From: Candidatus Methylomicrobium oryzae
Lineage (GTDB): Bacteria > Pseudomonadota > Gammaproteobacteria > Methylococcales > Methylomonadaceae
DNA length: 64,000 nt
Assembly: GCF_016745425.1 (NCBI RefSeq)
Contig: NZ_JAERVK010000001.1
Coordinates: forward strand, 353,733 to 417,732
Direction of reading: 5' to 3'
Below the pieces are notes generated by a model, which saw only the letters and a program-made list of their open reading frames with translations, had not been told where the DNA came from and searched no databases. Of this stretch, positions 54,886-63,999 are shown one piece after another. The first letter of the stretch is position 1. Each line of letters starts with the position of its first letter. Both the position numbers and the translations under genes were made by a program.

Positions 54886-55449
54886 ATGAACGAAGCAACT
54901 TATTTGAACAATCAATTCATCATCGCGATGCCGAATCTGGCCGATCCCAATTTTTTTCATACCGTCACTTACATGTGCCAACATAATCAGGAAGGCGCTT
55001 TGGGCATCGTGATCAACCGTTCGACCGGAATGAAGCTCAGCGAAATCTTCAAGCAGATGGATATTCGCGTGACTTCCGAAGGGGCTGCCGAGGCGCCGAT
55101 TTATGCGGGCGGGCCGGTGCAGCAGGACCGCGGCTTTGTCGTGCATACGGCCTGCGGGCAATGGGACGCGACACTGCCGGTCTCCGATACGATTTCGCTG
55201 ACCACCTCGCGCGACGTAATCGAGGCGATTGCGGTCGGCGAAGGGCCGGAACACTATCTGGTCGCGCTCGGTTACGCCGGCTGGGGCGAAGGCCAGCTGG
55301 AAAGGGAAATCAAGGAAAATTCCTGGCTCAATTCCCCGTTCGGCACCAAGGTCTTATTCGACCTACCGATCAATATGCGCTGGGCGGCCGCAGCCGGGCA
55401 GATCGGTATCGACATCAACCAGCTGACGATGCCGGCCGGACATGGCTGA
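54886..55449 (+). CDS. yqgE: YqgE/AlgH family protein
   Basis: 187 residues from MNEATYLNNQFIIAMPNLAD; a GTG three codons earlier is the alternative. Core features are MCQHNQEGALGIVINRSTGM, IYAGGPVQQDRGFVVH, ALGYAGWGEGQLEREIKENS and the W...LPxxxRW end. UPF0301 fold; AlgH is linked to alginate regulation in Pseudomonas but the molecular role is unknown. Overlaps ruvX by eight bases. Confidence 0.94.
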   Translation: MNEATYLNNQFIIAMPNLADPNFFHTVTYMCQHNQEGALGIVINRSTGMKLSEIFKQMDIRVTSEGAAEAPIYAGGPVQQDRGFVVHTACGQWDATLPVSDTISLTTSRDVIEAIAVGEGPEHYLVALGYAGWGEGQLEREIKENSWLNSPFGTKVLFDLPINMRWAAAAGQIGIDINQLTMPAGHG

Positions 55450-55954
55450 GGCTCCCTCCAGGCTTTCCGGCAAACCGAAGATATCCGAATATAAGGACCC
55501 GCTGGCATCGAAAAGTGCCGGCGATACTTATCTGGGCTTCGACTTCGGGACCAAGAAGATCGGCGCAGCGGTCGGACAAACGGCCACGTTGACCGCAAGT
55601 CCGTTGCAGACGCTCAGAGCGGTGAATCAACAGCCGAACTGGAAAGGGATTGCCGAACTGATCCAGTCATGGCATCCCGCGGGGTTGGTCGTCGGCATTT
55701 CGCGGCAGGCGGACGGCAGCGATAATCCCGTCACGCCGCGTATGCTAAAATTCTGCCGGCAGCTGGAAGGCCGATTCGGCCTGCCCGTTTACCGGCAGGA
55801 CGAGACCTTGTCGACCTTCGAGGCGAAACAGCTGCTGTTCGACGAGGTCAGCGTGAGGGCTACCAAACTCTGGGAAGTCCAGGACCAATTGGCCGCGCAG
55901 CTTATTTTGCAAACCTGGCTTAACGGCCACAGCCATCGAGAAAATGAATCCTAA
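55442..55954 (+). CDS. ruvX: Putative pre-16S rRNA nuclease / Holliday junction resolvase-like YqgF
   Basis: 170 residues. RNase H-like fold: DTYLGFDFGTKKIGAAVGQT holds the first acidic residue, and PVYRQDETLSTFEAKQLL holds the DE pair. About 27 residues precede the usual start, but no in-frame ATG or GTG fits the short form well, so the overlapping ATG at 55442 is kept. Processes the 16S rRNA 5' end in E. coli. Translationally coupled to yqgE and pyrR. Confidence 0.93.
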   Translation: MAEAPSRLSGKPKISEYKDPLASKSAGDTYLGFDFGTKKIGAAVGQTATLTASPLQTLRAVNQQPNWKGIAELIQSWHPAGLVVGISRQADGSDNPVTPRMLKFCRQLEGRFGLPVYRQDETLSTFEAKQLLFDEVSVRATKLWEVQDQLAAQLILQTWLNGHSHRENES

Positions 55955-56462
55955 CCACATCGATATTCCGGAGCTGATCGACCGCCTGGCCGACCAGCTT
56001 AAAGCGCTCATTGCCGAGCGTAAATTGAATAATCCCCTGATGATCGGGATTCGCACCGGCGGCGTCTGGATCGCCGAGCGCCTGCACCGGAAACTCCACA
56101 TTTCGGAGCCTTTGGGACTCCTTGACATTTCTTTCTACCGCGACGATTTTTCGCAGATTGGAATGAACCCGAAGGTGAAGCCGAGCCAATTGCCGGCACA
56201 GCTCGAAGGCCGCGACATCATTCTGGTCGACGACGTGTTTTACACCGGTCGGACGATCCGCGCGGCGTTGAACGAGATCTTCGATTACGGGCGGCCGAAC
56301 CAGGTCGTGCTGGCTGTGCTGATCAAGCGCGACGGCAAGCAGATTCCGATCGCGCCGGATTGCGTCGGGATCCGGATCGAACTGAATCCGGGACAGCGCA
56401 TCAAGCTGACCGGTCCCGAACCGTTGGGTGTGCATATCGAGTGTGTCAAAGGAGCCGCTTAA
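55944..56462 (+). CDS. pyrR: PyrR bifunctional regulator / uracil phosphoribosyltransferase
   Basis: 172 residues, type I phosphoribosyltransferase with PRPP loop IILVDDVFYTGRTIRAALNE. In Gram-positives PyrR binds pyr mRNA; in Pseudomonas-type proteobacteria it is encoded before pyrB and its regulatory role is less clear. UPRT activity is the safe expectation. Overlaps ruvX by 11 bases and precedes pyrB by three. Confidence 0.93.
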   Translation: MNPNHIDIPELIDRLADQLKALIAERKLNNPLMIGIRTGGVWIAERLHRKLHISEPLGLLDISFYRDDFSQIGMNPKVKPSQLPAQLEGRDIILVDDVFYTGRTIRAALNEIFDYGRPNQVVLAVLIKRDGKQIPIAPDCVGIRIELNPGQRIKLTGPEPLGVHIECVKGAA

Positions 56463-56465
56463 CTC

Positions 56466-57431
56466 ATGGCCGGCAATCTGCAACTGACCCCGGAAGGCAA
56501 GTTAAAGCATTTCCTGACGATCGAAGGGCTGGATAAGTCGCTGTTGACCGAAATTCTCGACATGGCCGAGTCGTTTGCCGGCATGTCCGACCAGCAGGTC
56601 AAGAAAGTGCCGATCCTGCGCGGCAAGACGATCGTGAACCTATTTTTCGAAAACAGCACGCGTACCCGGACCACCTTCGAACTGGCGGCGAAGCGCCTGT
56701 CGGCCGACGTGCTCAGCATCAATATCGCGACTTCGGCCACTTCGAAAGGCGAGAGCCTGCTCGATACGATCCGCAATCTGGAGGCGATGTTCGTCGACAT
56801 GTTCGTCGTCCGCCATGCGCTGAGCGGAGCGGCCCATTTCATTGCCCAGCAGGTTGCGCCGCACATCGGCGTGATCAACGCCGGCGACGGCCAGCATGCG
56901 CACCCGACCCAGGCGATGCTGGACATGTTCACGATTCGCCGAATCAAGCAGGACTTCGCGCCGCTGAAGGTCGCGATCATCGGCGACATTCTGCATTCGC
57001 GGGTCGCCCGTTCCGAAATCATTGCCCTGAATACGCTGGGCGCCGCCGAGGTCCGGGTGATTGCACCGAAAACGTTGCTGCCGGCCTATGTCGAGACGCT
57101 CGGCGTGAAGGTATTCCACGACCTGAAAAACGGCCTGAACGACGTAGACGTGGTGATCATGCTGCGCCTGCAGAAAGAACGGATGAGTTCTGCCCTCCTG
57201 CCCAGCGAGAGCGAATATTTCAAATGTTTCGGCCTGACCGAGGACAAATTGAAATACGCGAAGCCCGATGCGATCGTGATGCATCCGGGGCCGATCAACC
57301 GCGGCGTCGAGATCGACTCGAAGGTCGCCGACGGCCCGCAGTCGGTGATATTGCAACAGGTCAGCAACGGCATTGCGGTCCGCATGGCGGTGATGGCGAT
57401 GGTGATGCATCCGCACGGAGTCAGCGTATGA
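56466..57431 (+). CDS. pyrB: Aspartate carbamoyltransferase catalytic chain
   Basis: 321 residues. Makes carbamoyl aspartate. Carbamoyl-phosphate loop [19 protein letters not shown], plus [18 protein letters not shown] and the aspartate-site [11 protein letters not shown]. No pyrI is present; the class A enzyme of Pseudomonas type forms a dodecamer with the adjacent inactive dihydroorotase. Stop overlaps the pyrC' start (ATGA). Confidence 0.96.
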   Translation: MAGNLQLTPEGKLKHFLTIEGLDKSLLTEILDMAESFAGMSDQQVKKVPILRGKTIVNLFFENSTRTRTTFELAAKRLSADVLSINIATSATSKGESLLDTIRNLEAMFVDMFVVRHALSGAAHFIAQQVAPHIGVINAGDGQHAHPTQAMLDMFTIRRIKQDFAPLKVAIIGDILHSRVARSEIIALNTLGAAEVRVIAPKTLLPAYVETLGVKVFHDLKNGLNDVDVVIMLRLQKERMSSALLPSESEYFKCFGLTEDKLKYAKPDAIVMHPGPINRGVEIDSKVADGPQSVILQQVSNGIAVRMAVMAMVMHPHGVSV

Positions 57432-58708
57432 ACAAAATACAAATTACGGGCGGACGCCTGATCGATCCGGCCAACGGCATCGACCGGACCGGCGACGTTT
57501 ACATTGCGGACGGCAAGATCCTTTCGGTTGCCGCCAGGCCCGACGGTTTCGACGCGGGCTTTACCATCGACGCGGCCGGACAAATCGTCTGCCCCGGCTT
57601 CATCGATCTGAGCACCCGTTTGCGCGAACCGGGACAAAGCCGCAAGGGAACATTCAAGAGCGAAACCCGCGCAGCGGCCAAGGCCGGCTTTACGACCCTG
57701 TGCCTGCAGCCGGATACGGTGCCGGTAATCGATACGCCGGCCGTTGCGGAGCTGGTACGGGAACTGGCCGAAAAAGCCGGTTATCCGCAGATCCATCCGA
57801 TCGCCGCATTGACGCAAAAGCTCGAAGGGATCGAACTCAGCTCGATGCTGTCTTTGCAGCGGGCCGGCTGTATCGCGGTCGGGCATGCGAACCGGCCGGT
57901 CAAGAATCTGCTGATTCTGCGGCGGGCGATGGAATATGCCGCGAGCCACGATTTGCTGCTGATATTCCGGCCCAACGATTCCTGGCTCGGCAACAACGGC
58001 TGCGCGCACGAAGGCATGTTGGCGACCCGCTACGGCCTGCCGAGCATACCGGAGGCGGCCGAAACGATTGCGCTGGCGCAGTGCCTCGAACTGGCCGAAT
58101 TGACCGGCTGCCGGATTCATTTCGGGCAGCTCAGCTGCAAGCGCTCGGTGATCAAGATCCAGCAGGCCAGGAACGACGGCTTGCGGGTCACCGCCGACGT
58201 GGCGATGCATCAGCTGCATCTGACCGAAAACGACATGATCCCGTTCGACAGCGCCTACCATGTGCTGCCGCCGCTCCGTACCGAGGCCGACAAGCAGTAT
58301 TTGCGGACGGGCCTTGCGGCCGGCACGATCGACGCGATCGTTTCGGATCATCAGCCGCATGACCTCGACGCCAAACTCGGCGCCTTTCCGGAAACCGAGC
58401 CGGGCATTTCCGCGCTGGAAACGGTGCTGCCGCTGTTGCTCAAACTGGCCGACGACGGTGCGCTGACCCTGTTCGAAGGCATTGCGGCACTGACCTCAAA
58501 GCCGGCGCAGATACTGGGCCTCAAGCGCGGCGCGCTGACGCCGGGCCTGCAGGCTGACGTGTGCATCTTCGACCCGGCTGAAACCTGGACAATCGAGGCG
58601 GCCAACTGGAAAAGCCGGGGCGTCAATACGCCGTTTTGGGGGCAGACGATGAAAGGCCGGGTCACCCATACCGTGCAGGCAGGCTGTTTGATCCATCCCA
58701 CCGCTTAG
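57428..58708 (+). CDS. Inactive dihydroorotase homologue PyrC'
   Basis: 426 residues from [20 protein letters not shown]. Amidohydrolase barrel of the PyrC2 family, but the first metal motif His-x-His is replaced ([16 protein letters not shown]) and the later His pair is altered ([12 protein letters not shown]). So metal binding and catalysis should be lost. Structural pseudo-dihydroorotases of this sort hold the ATCase dodecamer together in Pseudomonas. The true dihydroorotase must lie elsewhere. The ATG overlaps the pyrB stop by four bases. Confidence 0.9.
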   Translation: MNKIQITGGRLIDPANGIDRTGDVYIADGKILSVAARPDGFDAGFTIDAAGQIVCPGFIDLSTRLREPGQSRKGTFKSETRAAAKAGFTTLCLQPDTVPVIDTPAVAELVRELAEKAGYPQIHPIAALTQKLEGIELSSMLSLQRAGCIAVGHANRPVKNLLILRRAMEYAASHDLLLIFRPNDSWLGNNGCAHEGMLATRYGLPSIPEAAETIALAQCLELAELTGCRIHFGQLSCKRSVIKIQQARNDGLRVTADVAMHQLHLTENDMIPFDSAYHVLPPLRTEADKQYLRTGLAAGTIDAIVSDHQPHDLDAKLGAFPETEPGISALETVLPLLLKLADDGALTLFEGIAALTSKPAQILGLKRGALTPGLQADVCIFDPAETWTIEAANWKSRGVNTPFWGQTMKGRVTHTVQAGCLIHPTA

Positions 58709-58759
58709 GATCGCGGCCGTTAAGGCCGGGCGAGCCGGTCCGGTCTGACTTCGGCAGCC

Positions 58760-60169
58760 TTATTCCGGCAGCCTGATTTGATTCCCGAGCACTGCCTGAT
58801 AATCGGCATGGGCCTTGAACAAGGCGCTGGCGGCTTCGGCGGCCGCCAGCGCCGCATCGCCGTGCGCCATCTCGCGTAGATTGACGACCAGCAGGGTGCT
58901 TTCGCCGAGATCGAACCGGCTCTGCTCGCCTTCCTCGAGTTGGCGTGCGGCCTTCTGCTGATTCCTGCTCAGCGCGACCCGCTGCCGCGCCGCGGCAATG
59001 GCGGATAACACGTCCCTGACTTCGGCGGCGACCCGGTCTTCCAGCAGCCGGCGTTCCCATTTCAGCCGCTGCAGGTTGGCGGCGGCGACCTGCGCCCGCC
59101 CGCCGGCAACGCGCTGCTGCAGCGGAATGTCGACGTTCAGTCCGATGTAAAGCTCGTCCCGGTTGAGCTTGTCCTTGCTTTGTCCCATGTCCTGTGCGCC
59201 GACGACGGAAAGGTCGACGCCGGGCGCGCGCTGATTGTTCTGCAGGTCCCGTTCGATCTCGGTTTGGCGGCTCTGCAGGCCCATCCGCTTCAGCTCCGGC
59301 CGCTGGGTTTGGGCGACTTGCACGTTCTCGGCGAGATCCGTTTCGACCGCAGGTTCCTGCTCGGGAAAACCCGGCGGCAGCTGTCCGCTGTCGGGCAGCA
59401 AGGGTTCGCCGTCCGTGCCGCGCAGGTAGAGCGACAATTGGATCGCGCTTTGCTCCAGCAGGCGCTGAGCCGCGACTCTGCGCTCGCGGCGCTCGATGAT
59501 CGCGCGCTGGTTGTCCAGCGCTTCGAACTCGGGAATGTCGCCCGCTTTCACCCGTTCGAGTATGCCGTCGTTGCGTTGTTCGGCGATTGCCAGCAGGCGC
59601 TCGGTGATCCGTAAGCGCTGGCCGGCGAGCACCCAGTCCCAGTAGCGGTGGGTCGCAAGCCGGCGCAACTCCAGCAGGGCCTGGTCGTATTCGTGGCTTG
59701 CGATCAGCTGCCCCAGTTCGGCCTGCTGCAGGCTCGCCCGGCGACGGTCGATCTCGCGGTTGCGCCAGAGCGGAATGTTCACGCCGATCCGGACTTCACC
59801 GCCCTCGGCGGTCTTGCTTTTGCCCTTGTATACCGGGTAATCGCCGGTGCCGCGCCGCCAGCCCCCGAAAAAGGTGGTACCGCCGAACGGGGTCGGCTGT
59901 TCGATATTCACGTCGTAATTCTGGTTTTCGTAAATGCCCGCGACCGACCAGCGGTTCTGCAGTTTCAGCGTCGTATCGAAGCCGCCCTCGGCGGTTTGAT
60001 ATTCGCCGGCCGCCGCCTGCTTGCGCTGTTCGGCGGCCAGCAGGCCGGGGAAGGCCTTCAGGGCCGCGTCGAGCACTTCGTCCAGCATCAACGGATGAGG
60101 CGGTTCCGAGGTCGCCGCGGCCGGTCCGCAGAGCGTCAAGGCGAGGAGGAGCGTCAGACATTTTTTCAT
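58760..60169 (-). CDS. TolC family outer-membrane channel of exporter-like operon
   Basis: 469 residues from MKKCLTLLLALTLCGPAAAT (signal peptide to about residue 20). TolC-type repeats start LMLDEVLDAALKAFPGLLAA and ENVQVAQTQRPELKRMGLQS, with long helices rich in Arg, Glu and Ala; the beta segments include FDTTLKLQNRWSVAGIYENQ. The upstream frame is within the adaptor gene and is rejected. It is last in the ABC-HlyD-TolC-like operon, overlapping the adaptor stop by four bases. Confidence 0.9.
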   Translation of the reverse strand: MKKCLTLLLALTLCGPAAATSEPPHPLMLDEVLDAALKAFPGLLAAEQRKQAAAGEYQTAEGGFDTTLKLQNRWSVAGIYENQNYDVNIEQPTPFGGTTFFGGWRRGTGDYPVYKGKSKTAEGGEVRIGVNIPLWRNREIDRRRASLQQAELGQLIASHEYDQALLELRRLATHRYWDWVLAGQRLRITERLLAIAEQRNDGILERVKAGDIPEFEALDNQRAIIERRERRVAAQRLLEQSAIQLSLYLRGTDGEPLLPDSGQLPPGFPEQEPAVETDLAENVQVAQTQRPELKRMGLQSRQTEIERDLQNNQRAPGVDLSVVGAQDMGQSKDKLNRDELYIGLNVDIPLQQRVAGGRAQVAAANLQRLKWERRLLEDRVAAEVRDVLSAIAAARQRVALSRNQQKAARQLEEGEQSRFDLGESTLLVVNLREMAHGDAALAAAEAASALFKAHADYQAVLGNQIRLPE

Positions 60170-61518
60170 ACGTCTTTCTTCTCCTCGCTCCCTGAATTTT
60201 TCCCGTCGTCCTTCGGCTTGTCGATCATGCCGGTCTCGGGCAGGATCAGCGGCGGGAAGCCGTTGAAGATCCGCCACAGCTCGTAGCCGAGAGTGACCTG
60301 GCCGAGCAGTACCCAGCCGTTCACGCGGACGCCCTGGCGCAAAAAGCGCACGCCGGGCCAGTCGATATCGTCCGGGTCGGGCGTGACCAGAATCCGGAAA
60401 TGGCCCTTGCCGTCGTCGGTGGCGTCGATCAGCGCGACCCGCCCGCCGAACGAACCCACCGAAAACTCCGGCCAGCCGCCGAACTGGATCGCAGGATAAC
60501 CCTCGAACTGCAGCCGGACCCGGCTATTGTTTACGATCAGCGGCAGGTCGTTGCCGTCCACCCAGAGCTCGACCGCGCATTCGGCGGTGTCCGGGATCAG
60601 GATCGCAAGCGGCTGACCGGGCTTGATCATTTCGGCGTCCGGATTCGCTAAAAGGCGCAGGATGATCCCGTCGCGCGGCGCGGTGACCGTCTGCGTGAGC
60701 TGGCGCGCGAGGCGGGTTTCGAGTTTCAGCAGATCGGCCTTCACGTAATTCTGGTCTTCGATCGCCTTGTTTAGATCGGCCCGGTTTTTCTCGATCGCGG
60801 CGGTCGTGTCTGCAGTCAGCTTCCGCCTGTCCGAGGTTAGGGCTTCGATCTCGTTTTTCGCCGACCGCAGCATCGCCTGGCCGCGCTCGACCTCCGTGTC
60901 CCGGAAAGCCATTTCCTGCCGGGACAGCTCCAGCGTCCGTTGCGAGGCCAGGCCTTTGCCGCGCAATTGCTGCTGGCGGGCCAGGTTCAGACGGGCGGTC
61001 TCGCGCGCCGCCCTGGACGCCTCGAGCGCGTAACCGGCCGCCTGGTAGCGTTCGCGCGCCATGTCGATGCGCGCCTCGGCGGCGGCCAGGGCCTGGGGCC
61101 TTGCCTGCTCGGCCATTCTGACCTGCTCGCGCATCGTCGCGACGCGGCTTTCGATTGCCGCCTGCCGCGCGAGCAGGGTTTCTTTTTCGATCTTCAATCG
61201 TTCGAGAAACAGCGGGTCGTTATCGCGCACTTCCGCCAGGACTTGCCCCTGTTTGACCGGCGTGCCTTCCCTGACCAGCCAGCGCGAGACGCGGCCTTCG
61301 ACCGTCGCGGAGATCACCTGCTGGCGTTCGGTCGGGGCATAGGCGACCACGCGGCCGATGCCGCGCACGTTCTGTTGCCAGGGTGTGAATGCCAGCAGCA
61401 CCAGCAGAAACAGGAACAGCACGGCCAGCGAACGGGCGATGCGGCGCGCCAGCGGCGAAGTCTCCGCGAGCGCGAGCGGGCTGAGCGATGAATCCGGATA
61501 AGTATTTCTGTCCGTCAT
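60166..61518 (-). CDS. HlyD-type adaptor of exporter-like operon
   Basis: 450 residues. One N-terminal transmembrane helix (SLAVLFLFLLVLLAFTPWQQ), barrel-sandwich halves (RQQVISATVEGRVSRWLVRE and VTAPRDGIILRLLANPDAEM), a very long helical hairpin (about 105-270) and a C-terminal domain with FGGRVALIDATDDGKGHFRI and RVNGWVLLGQVTLGYELWRI. A charged cytoplasm-like tail (KPKDDGKNSGSEEKKDV) is unusual. It follows the ABC-fold gene with no gap. Confidence 0.9.
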   Translation of the reverse strand: MTDRNTYPDSSLSPLALAETSPLARRIARSLAVLFLFLLVLLAFTPWQQNVRGIGRVVAYAPTERQQVISATVEGRVSRWLVREGTPVKQGQVLAEVRDNDPLFLERLKIEKETLLARQAAIESRVATMREQVRMAEQARPQALAAAEARIDMARERYQAAGYALEASRAARETARLNLARQQQLRGKGLASQRTLELSRQEMAFRDTEVERGQAMLRSAKNEIEALTSDRRKLTADTTAAIEKNRADLNKAIEDQNYVKADLLKLETRLARQLTQTVTAPRDGIILRLLANPDAEMIKPGQPLAILIPDTAECAVELWVDGNDLPLIVNNSRVRLQFEGYPAIQFGGWPEFSVGSFGGRVALIDATDDGKGHFRILVTPDPDDIDWPGVRFLRQGVRVNGWVLLGQVTLGYELWRIFNGFPPLILPETGMIDKPKDDGKNSGSEEKKDV

Positions 61519-63189
61519 TTAGACTGCTCCGGGTCTTGTCGCATCGGTTTCGGTAAGCGCACCTTCCCGGACCATCGCGCGCCGTTCGAAACGCGCGATC
61601 ACTTCGGGATGCCGACTCGTCGCGACCAGCGTCCACGGCGCTTCCGCCGCCAGCAGCGCATCGAGCAGCCCCGGTAAATGACGCGGATCGATCCGGTCGA
61701 ACACGCCGTCCAGGAGCAGCAGGCAGGGCCGTCCTGCGATCGCGCGAGCCAGCGTCAGGCGCAGGCATTGTTCCCGTGTCAGCGGGGTGCCGTCCGGGAG
61801 CAAACGGGTGTGGAATCCCTCCGGCAGGGCCGCGACCGTGTCGAGCAGGCCGATCTGCGCGAGTATCTCTCTGAGCTTCGTCAGATCCAGCCCCCTGCCC
61901 AGGCGCACATTGTCCAGAATGGAGGCTTCGATAATCTCGGCGTCCCGGACCAGGTGGATGCTGTCGCGCAACTGCCCCAGGTTCATATCGCGCAGGTCCT
62001 GGTGGTTCAGGCAGACGTAGCCCTCCGCAGGCGTCTTGAGCCCGAACAGCACGTCCAGCAAAGTGCCCCGGTCGGCGCCGTCAGTCAGGACCAACCGCTC
62101 GCCGGGGAGCAGATGCAGTTCGAGGCCGCGCAAAGGGTCCTGGTTCGGGTTTTCTGGCAAGGTAACCCGATACATATCGATACGATAAGGGCCCGTCGCC
62201 GTTTCCGGCGCAATGCCCTGGCCGCTTTCTTGCGGGATGTCCAGCAAATGCCCGATCTTGTCGATGCTGGTCAGAACTTCGTAGACGCTTTCGAGGGTTT
62301 TACCGAGCCGGGTCAGCCCGTAAATCATCGCGCTGACGACCAGTTCGGCTGCGATCAACTGCCCGAGGCTGAGCTGGTAATTAATCACCATCCAGCCGCC
62401 CATCCCGAGCAGCAGGGTGTTCGCGAGCGTATGCAGCACCAAGGCGCCGGTGTTTTGCCGGGCCAGTACCCGGAAATGCCGCGTGCAGGCATCCAGGTAG
62501 GCACGGGCCAACTGGTCGGTTCGGCCGCTCAGAAAAGCGCTTCCGCTGGAGGTTTTGCCGAGCAGCGGATTGGCGGCGATGTTTTCGAGCCAGGCCTGCG
62601 CGGCGTATTTGGCCTTCGACTGCTCGATCGCGGTGGTCAGGCCGTTTTTGCCCATTACGAACAGGATGCCCCAGAGCGCGGCGATCAGGAACAGGTCGAA
62701 GGCCAGCAGCAACGGATGGTAGAACGCGAGCAGGATCATGCCGATCACGGTTTGCAGCACGTAACCGAGAGTTTCCAGCAACAGCACCGAAGCGGTTTTC
62801 TGGAGGGTCGCCACGTCCAGGAAACGGTTCGCCAGTTCCGGGAGATAATAATGTTCCCGGCTCGAAACATGGGCCTGCTTCAGGCGCGCAGCCGCGTGGT
62901 CGAAAAATCGCACGAACAGCCGGCGCTGGAGCATTTCGACCACGTAAAACTGCAGGCCGATCAGCAGGTTGCTGAAGGCGACCAGCACCAGAAGGATCAG
63001 CGTCAGTACCAGCAGGGGCTGGAAAAGCGCGCCGAAGGCGATCGTGTTGACTAAGGCCTGGACCGCGACCGGCGTCGCGAGCGACATCAGGCCGATGCCC
63101 ACGCCGTAGGCGATCAGGGTGCCGATGTCCTCGCGTTCGATCCGGATCAGTTGCTGGAGGCGCTGCAGCGGAGTTGCCGTCGAGGTCAT
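61519..63189 (-). CDS. ABC exporter-fold protein with degenerate nucleotide-binding domain
   Basis: 556 residues from MTSTATPLQRLQQLIRIERE. A type I exporter transmembrane domain (six helices, about residues 25-310, with YYLPELANRFLDVATLQKTA) joins an ABC-like C-terminal domain (about 335-545). The ATPase motifs are broken: the Walker A position reads VLTDGADRGTLLDVLFGL with no Lys-Ser/Thr; the signature is LTREQCLRLTLARAI instead of LSGGQ; Walker B ends LLLLDGVFDRID with Gly in place of the catalytic Glu; the Q-loop Gln is missing (LVRDAEII). No peptidase C39 domain. It probably cannot hydrolyse ATP by itself. Operon with HlyD and TolC partners implies a transport or scaffold role. Confidence 0.85.
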   Translation of the reverse strand: MTSTATPLQRLQQLIRIEREDIGTLIAYGVGIGLMSLATPVAVQALVNTIAFGALFQPLLVLTLILLVLVAFSNLLIGLQFYVVEMLQRRLFVRFFDHAAARLKQAHVSSREHYYLPELANRFLDVATLQKTASVLLLETLGYVLQTVIGMILLAFYHPLLLAFDLFLIAALWGILFVMGKNGLTTAIEQSKAKYAAQAWLENIAANPLLGKTSSGSAFLSGRTDQLARAYLDACTRHFRVLARQNTGALVLHTLANTLLLGMGGWMVINYQLSLGQLIAAELVVSAMIYGLTRLGKTLESVYEVLTSIDKIGHLLDIPQESGQGIAPETATGPYRIDMYRVTLPENPNQDPLRGLELHLLPGERLVLTDGADRGTLLDVLFGLKTPAEGYVCLNHQDLRDMNLGQLRDSIHLVRDAEIIEASILDNVRLGRGLDLTKLREILAQIGLLDTVAALPEGFHTRLLPDGTPLTREQCLRLTLARAIAGRPCLLLLDGVFDRIDPRHLPGLLDALLAAEAPWTLVATSRHPEVIARFERRAMVREGALTETDATRPGAV

Positions 63190-63342
63190 AAGCCTGCTTC
63201 CCATCGGATGCGGAGGGGAGTGAGATCATCCCGTTGGGCTTTAGGCGGCCCGGTCCGGTTGAGCAAGCTTGTCTCAATAAATGTCGTCATGGTGTTTTTT
63301 CTTATACTCTTAAGCTTGTTAAAATATCACGCCTTGAACGTT

Positions 63343-63777
63343 TTAAGAGAAAAGCAGCAGCCCGATCTTAAGCAGCGCGCCCAATATTACCGCGGCCCAG
63401 AATAGGGTCAGCCACTTTTCCGAAGTCTGTTTGCGCCGCCATTGACGGAGGCACTCCGCGCAGGCACGCCTCGTCCAGCCATAGGCTTTGTTCAGCAGAT
63501 ACCAGAGCAAAACGGATGCCATCAGCAGGTCGAGCCAGAACACGATCATTTCGGCCTGGCGCGGGGAGATAGGGAATACCGACTGCAGGAAATGTTCCAT
63601 TACCGACTCGAAGATCTCGACCAGGACATGCAGAAATTTCTTCAGCAACAGCAGCAGCGTATCGCCGAACAGTGCCGCGATGACGAGAAAAACCGCGACC
63701 GAAATCGTCTTTCTCGAAGTTCTGTGGAACTGAGGTCCGGCGGCGCCCGTCAGCCATGCCTTAAAAGCGTTCAACAT
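63343..63777 (-). CDS. Hypothetical membrane protein
   Basis: 144 residues from MLNAFKAWLTGAAG with a strong GGAAGG before the ATG. Three or four hydrophobic segments: TISVAVFLVIAALFGDTLLL, EMIVFWLDLLMASVLLWYLL and WLTLFWAAVILGALLKIGLL, the first followed by an amphipathic HVLVEIFESVMEHFLQSVFP. A CAEC motif lies in the cytoplasmic loop. Family not recognised. It precedes the ABC-fold gene by 153 bases on the same strand, so a link to the exporter is possible but unproven. Confidence 0.7.
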   Translation of the reverse strand: MLNAFKAWLTGAAGPQFHRTSRKTISVAVFLVIAALFGDTLLLLLKKFLHVLVEIFESVMEHFLQSVFPISPRQAEMIVFWLDLLMASVLLWYLLNKAYGWTRRACAECLRQWRRKQTSEKWLTLFWAAVILGALLKIGLLLFS

Positions 63778-63882
63778 GTTTCCTTCCCTCAATGTTGTCA
63801 ATAATGCAGGTCTTCTCTCATCGGTTTTTCGATAGATCGGAGTAGTCGACGGACGCTGTCTCGGTAGCGCCCCGGCCTCTGC

Positions 63883-63999
63883 CTAATGGATCACATTCAG
63901 TTTTTTCAGCGCCGCATGAATCGCGTCGACGTCGTATGCGGAGCAGTCGAACGTGGCGTTGCAATGCGCTTCGCCGTTCACGCACAAGCCGATCAGGCC
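63883..63999 (-). CDS. C-terminal end of an unidentified protein (cut by window edge)
   Basis: Open to the right edge; 38 readable residues (GLIGLCVNGEAHCNATFDCS, then AYDVDAIHAALKKLNVIH) before TAG at 63883-63885. Codon composition fits a real gene, with three cysteines in the visible part. Too little to name. Confidence 0.55.
   Translation of the reverse strand, partial: GLIGLCVNGEAHCNATFDCSAYDVDAIHAALKKLNVIH

Noticed and set aside
61678..63054. 458-codon open frame antisense to the ABC-fold gene
   Set aside because: Gln/Glu/Arg-rich with no domain. The minus-strand protein has membrane helices in the expected exporter layout.
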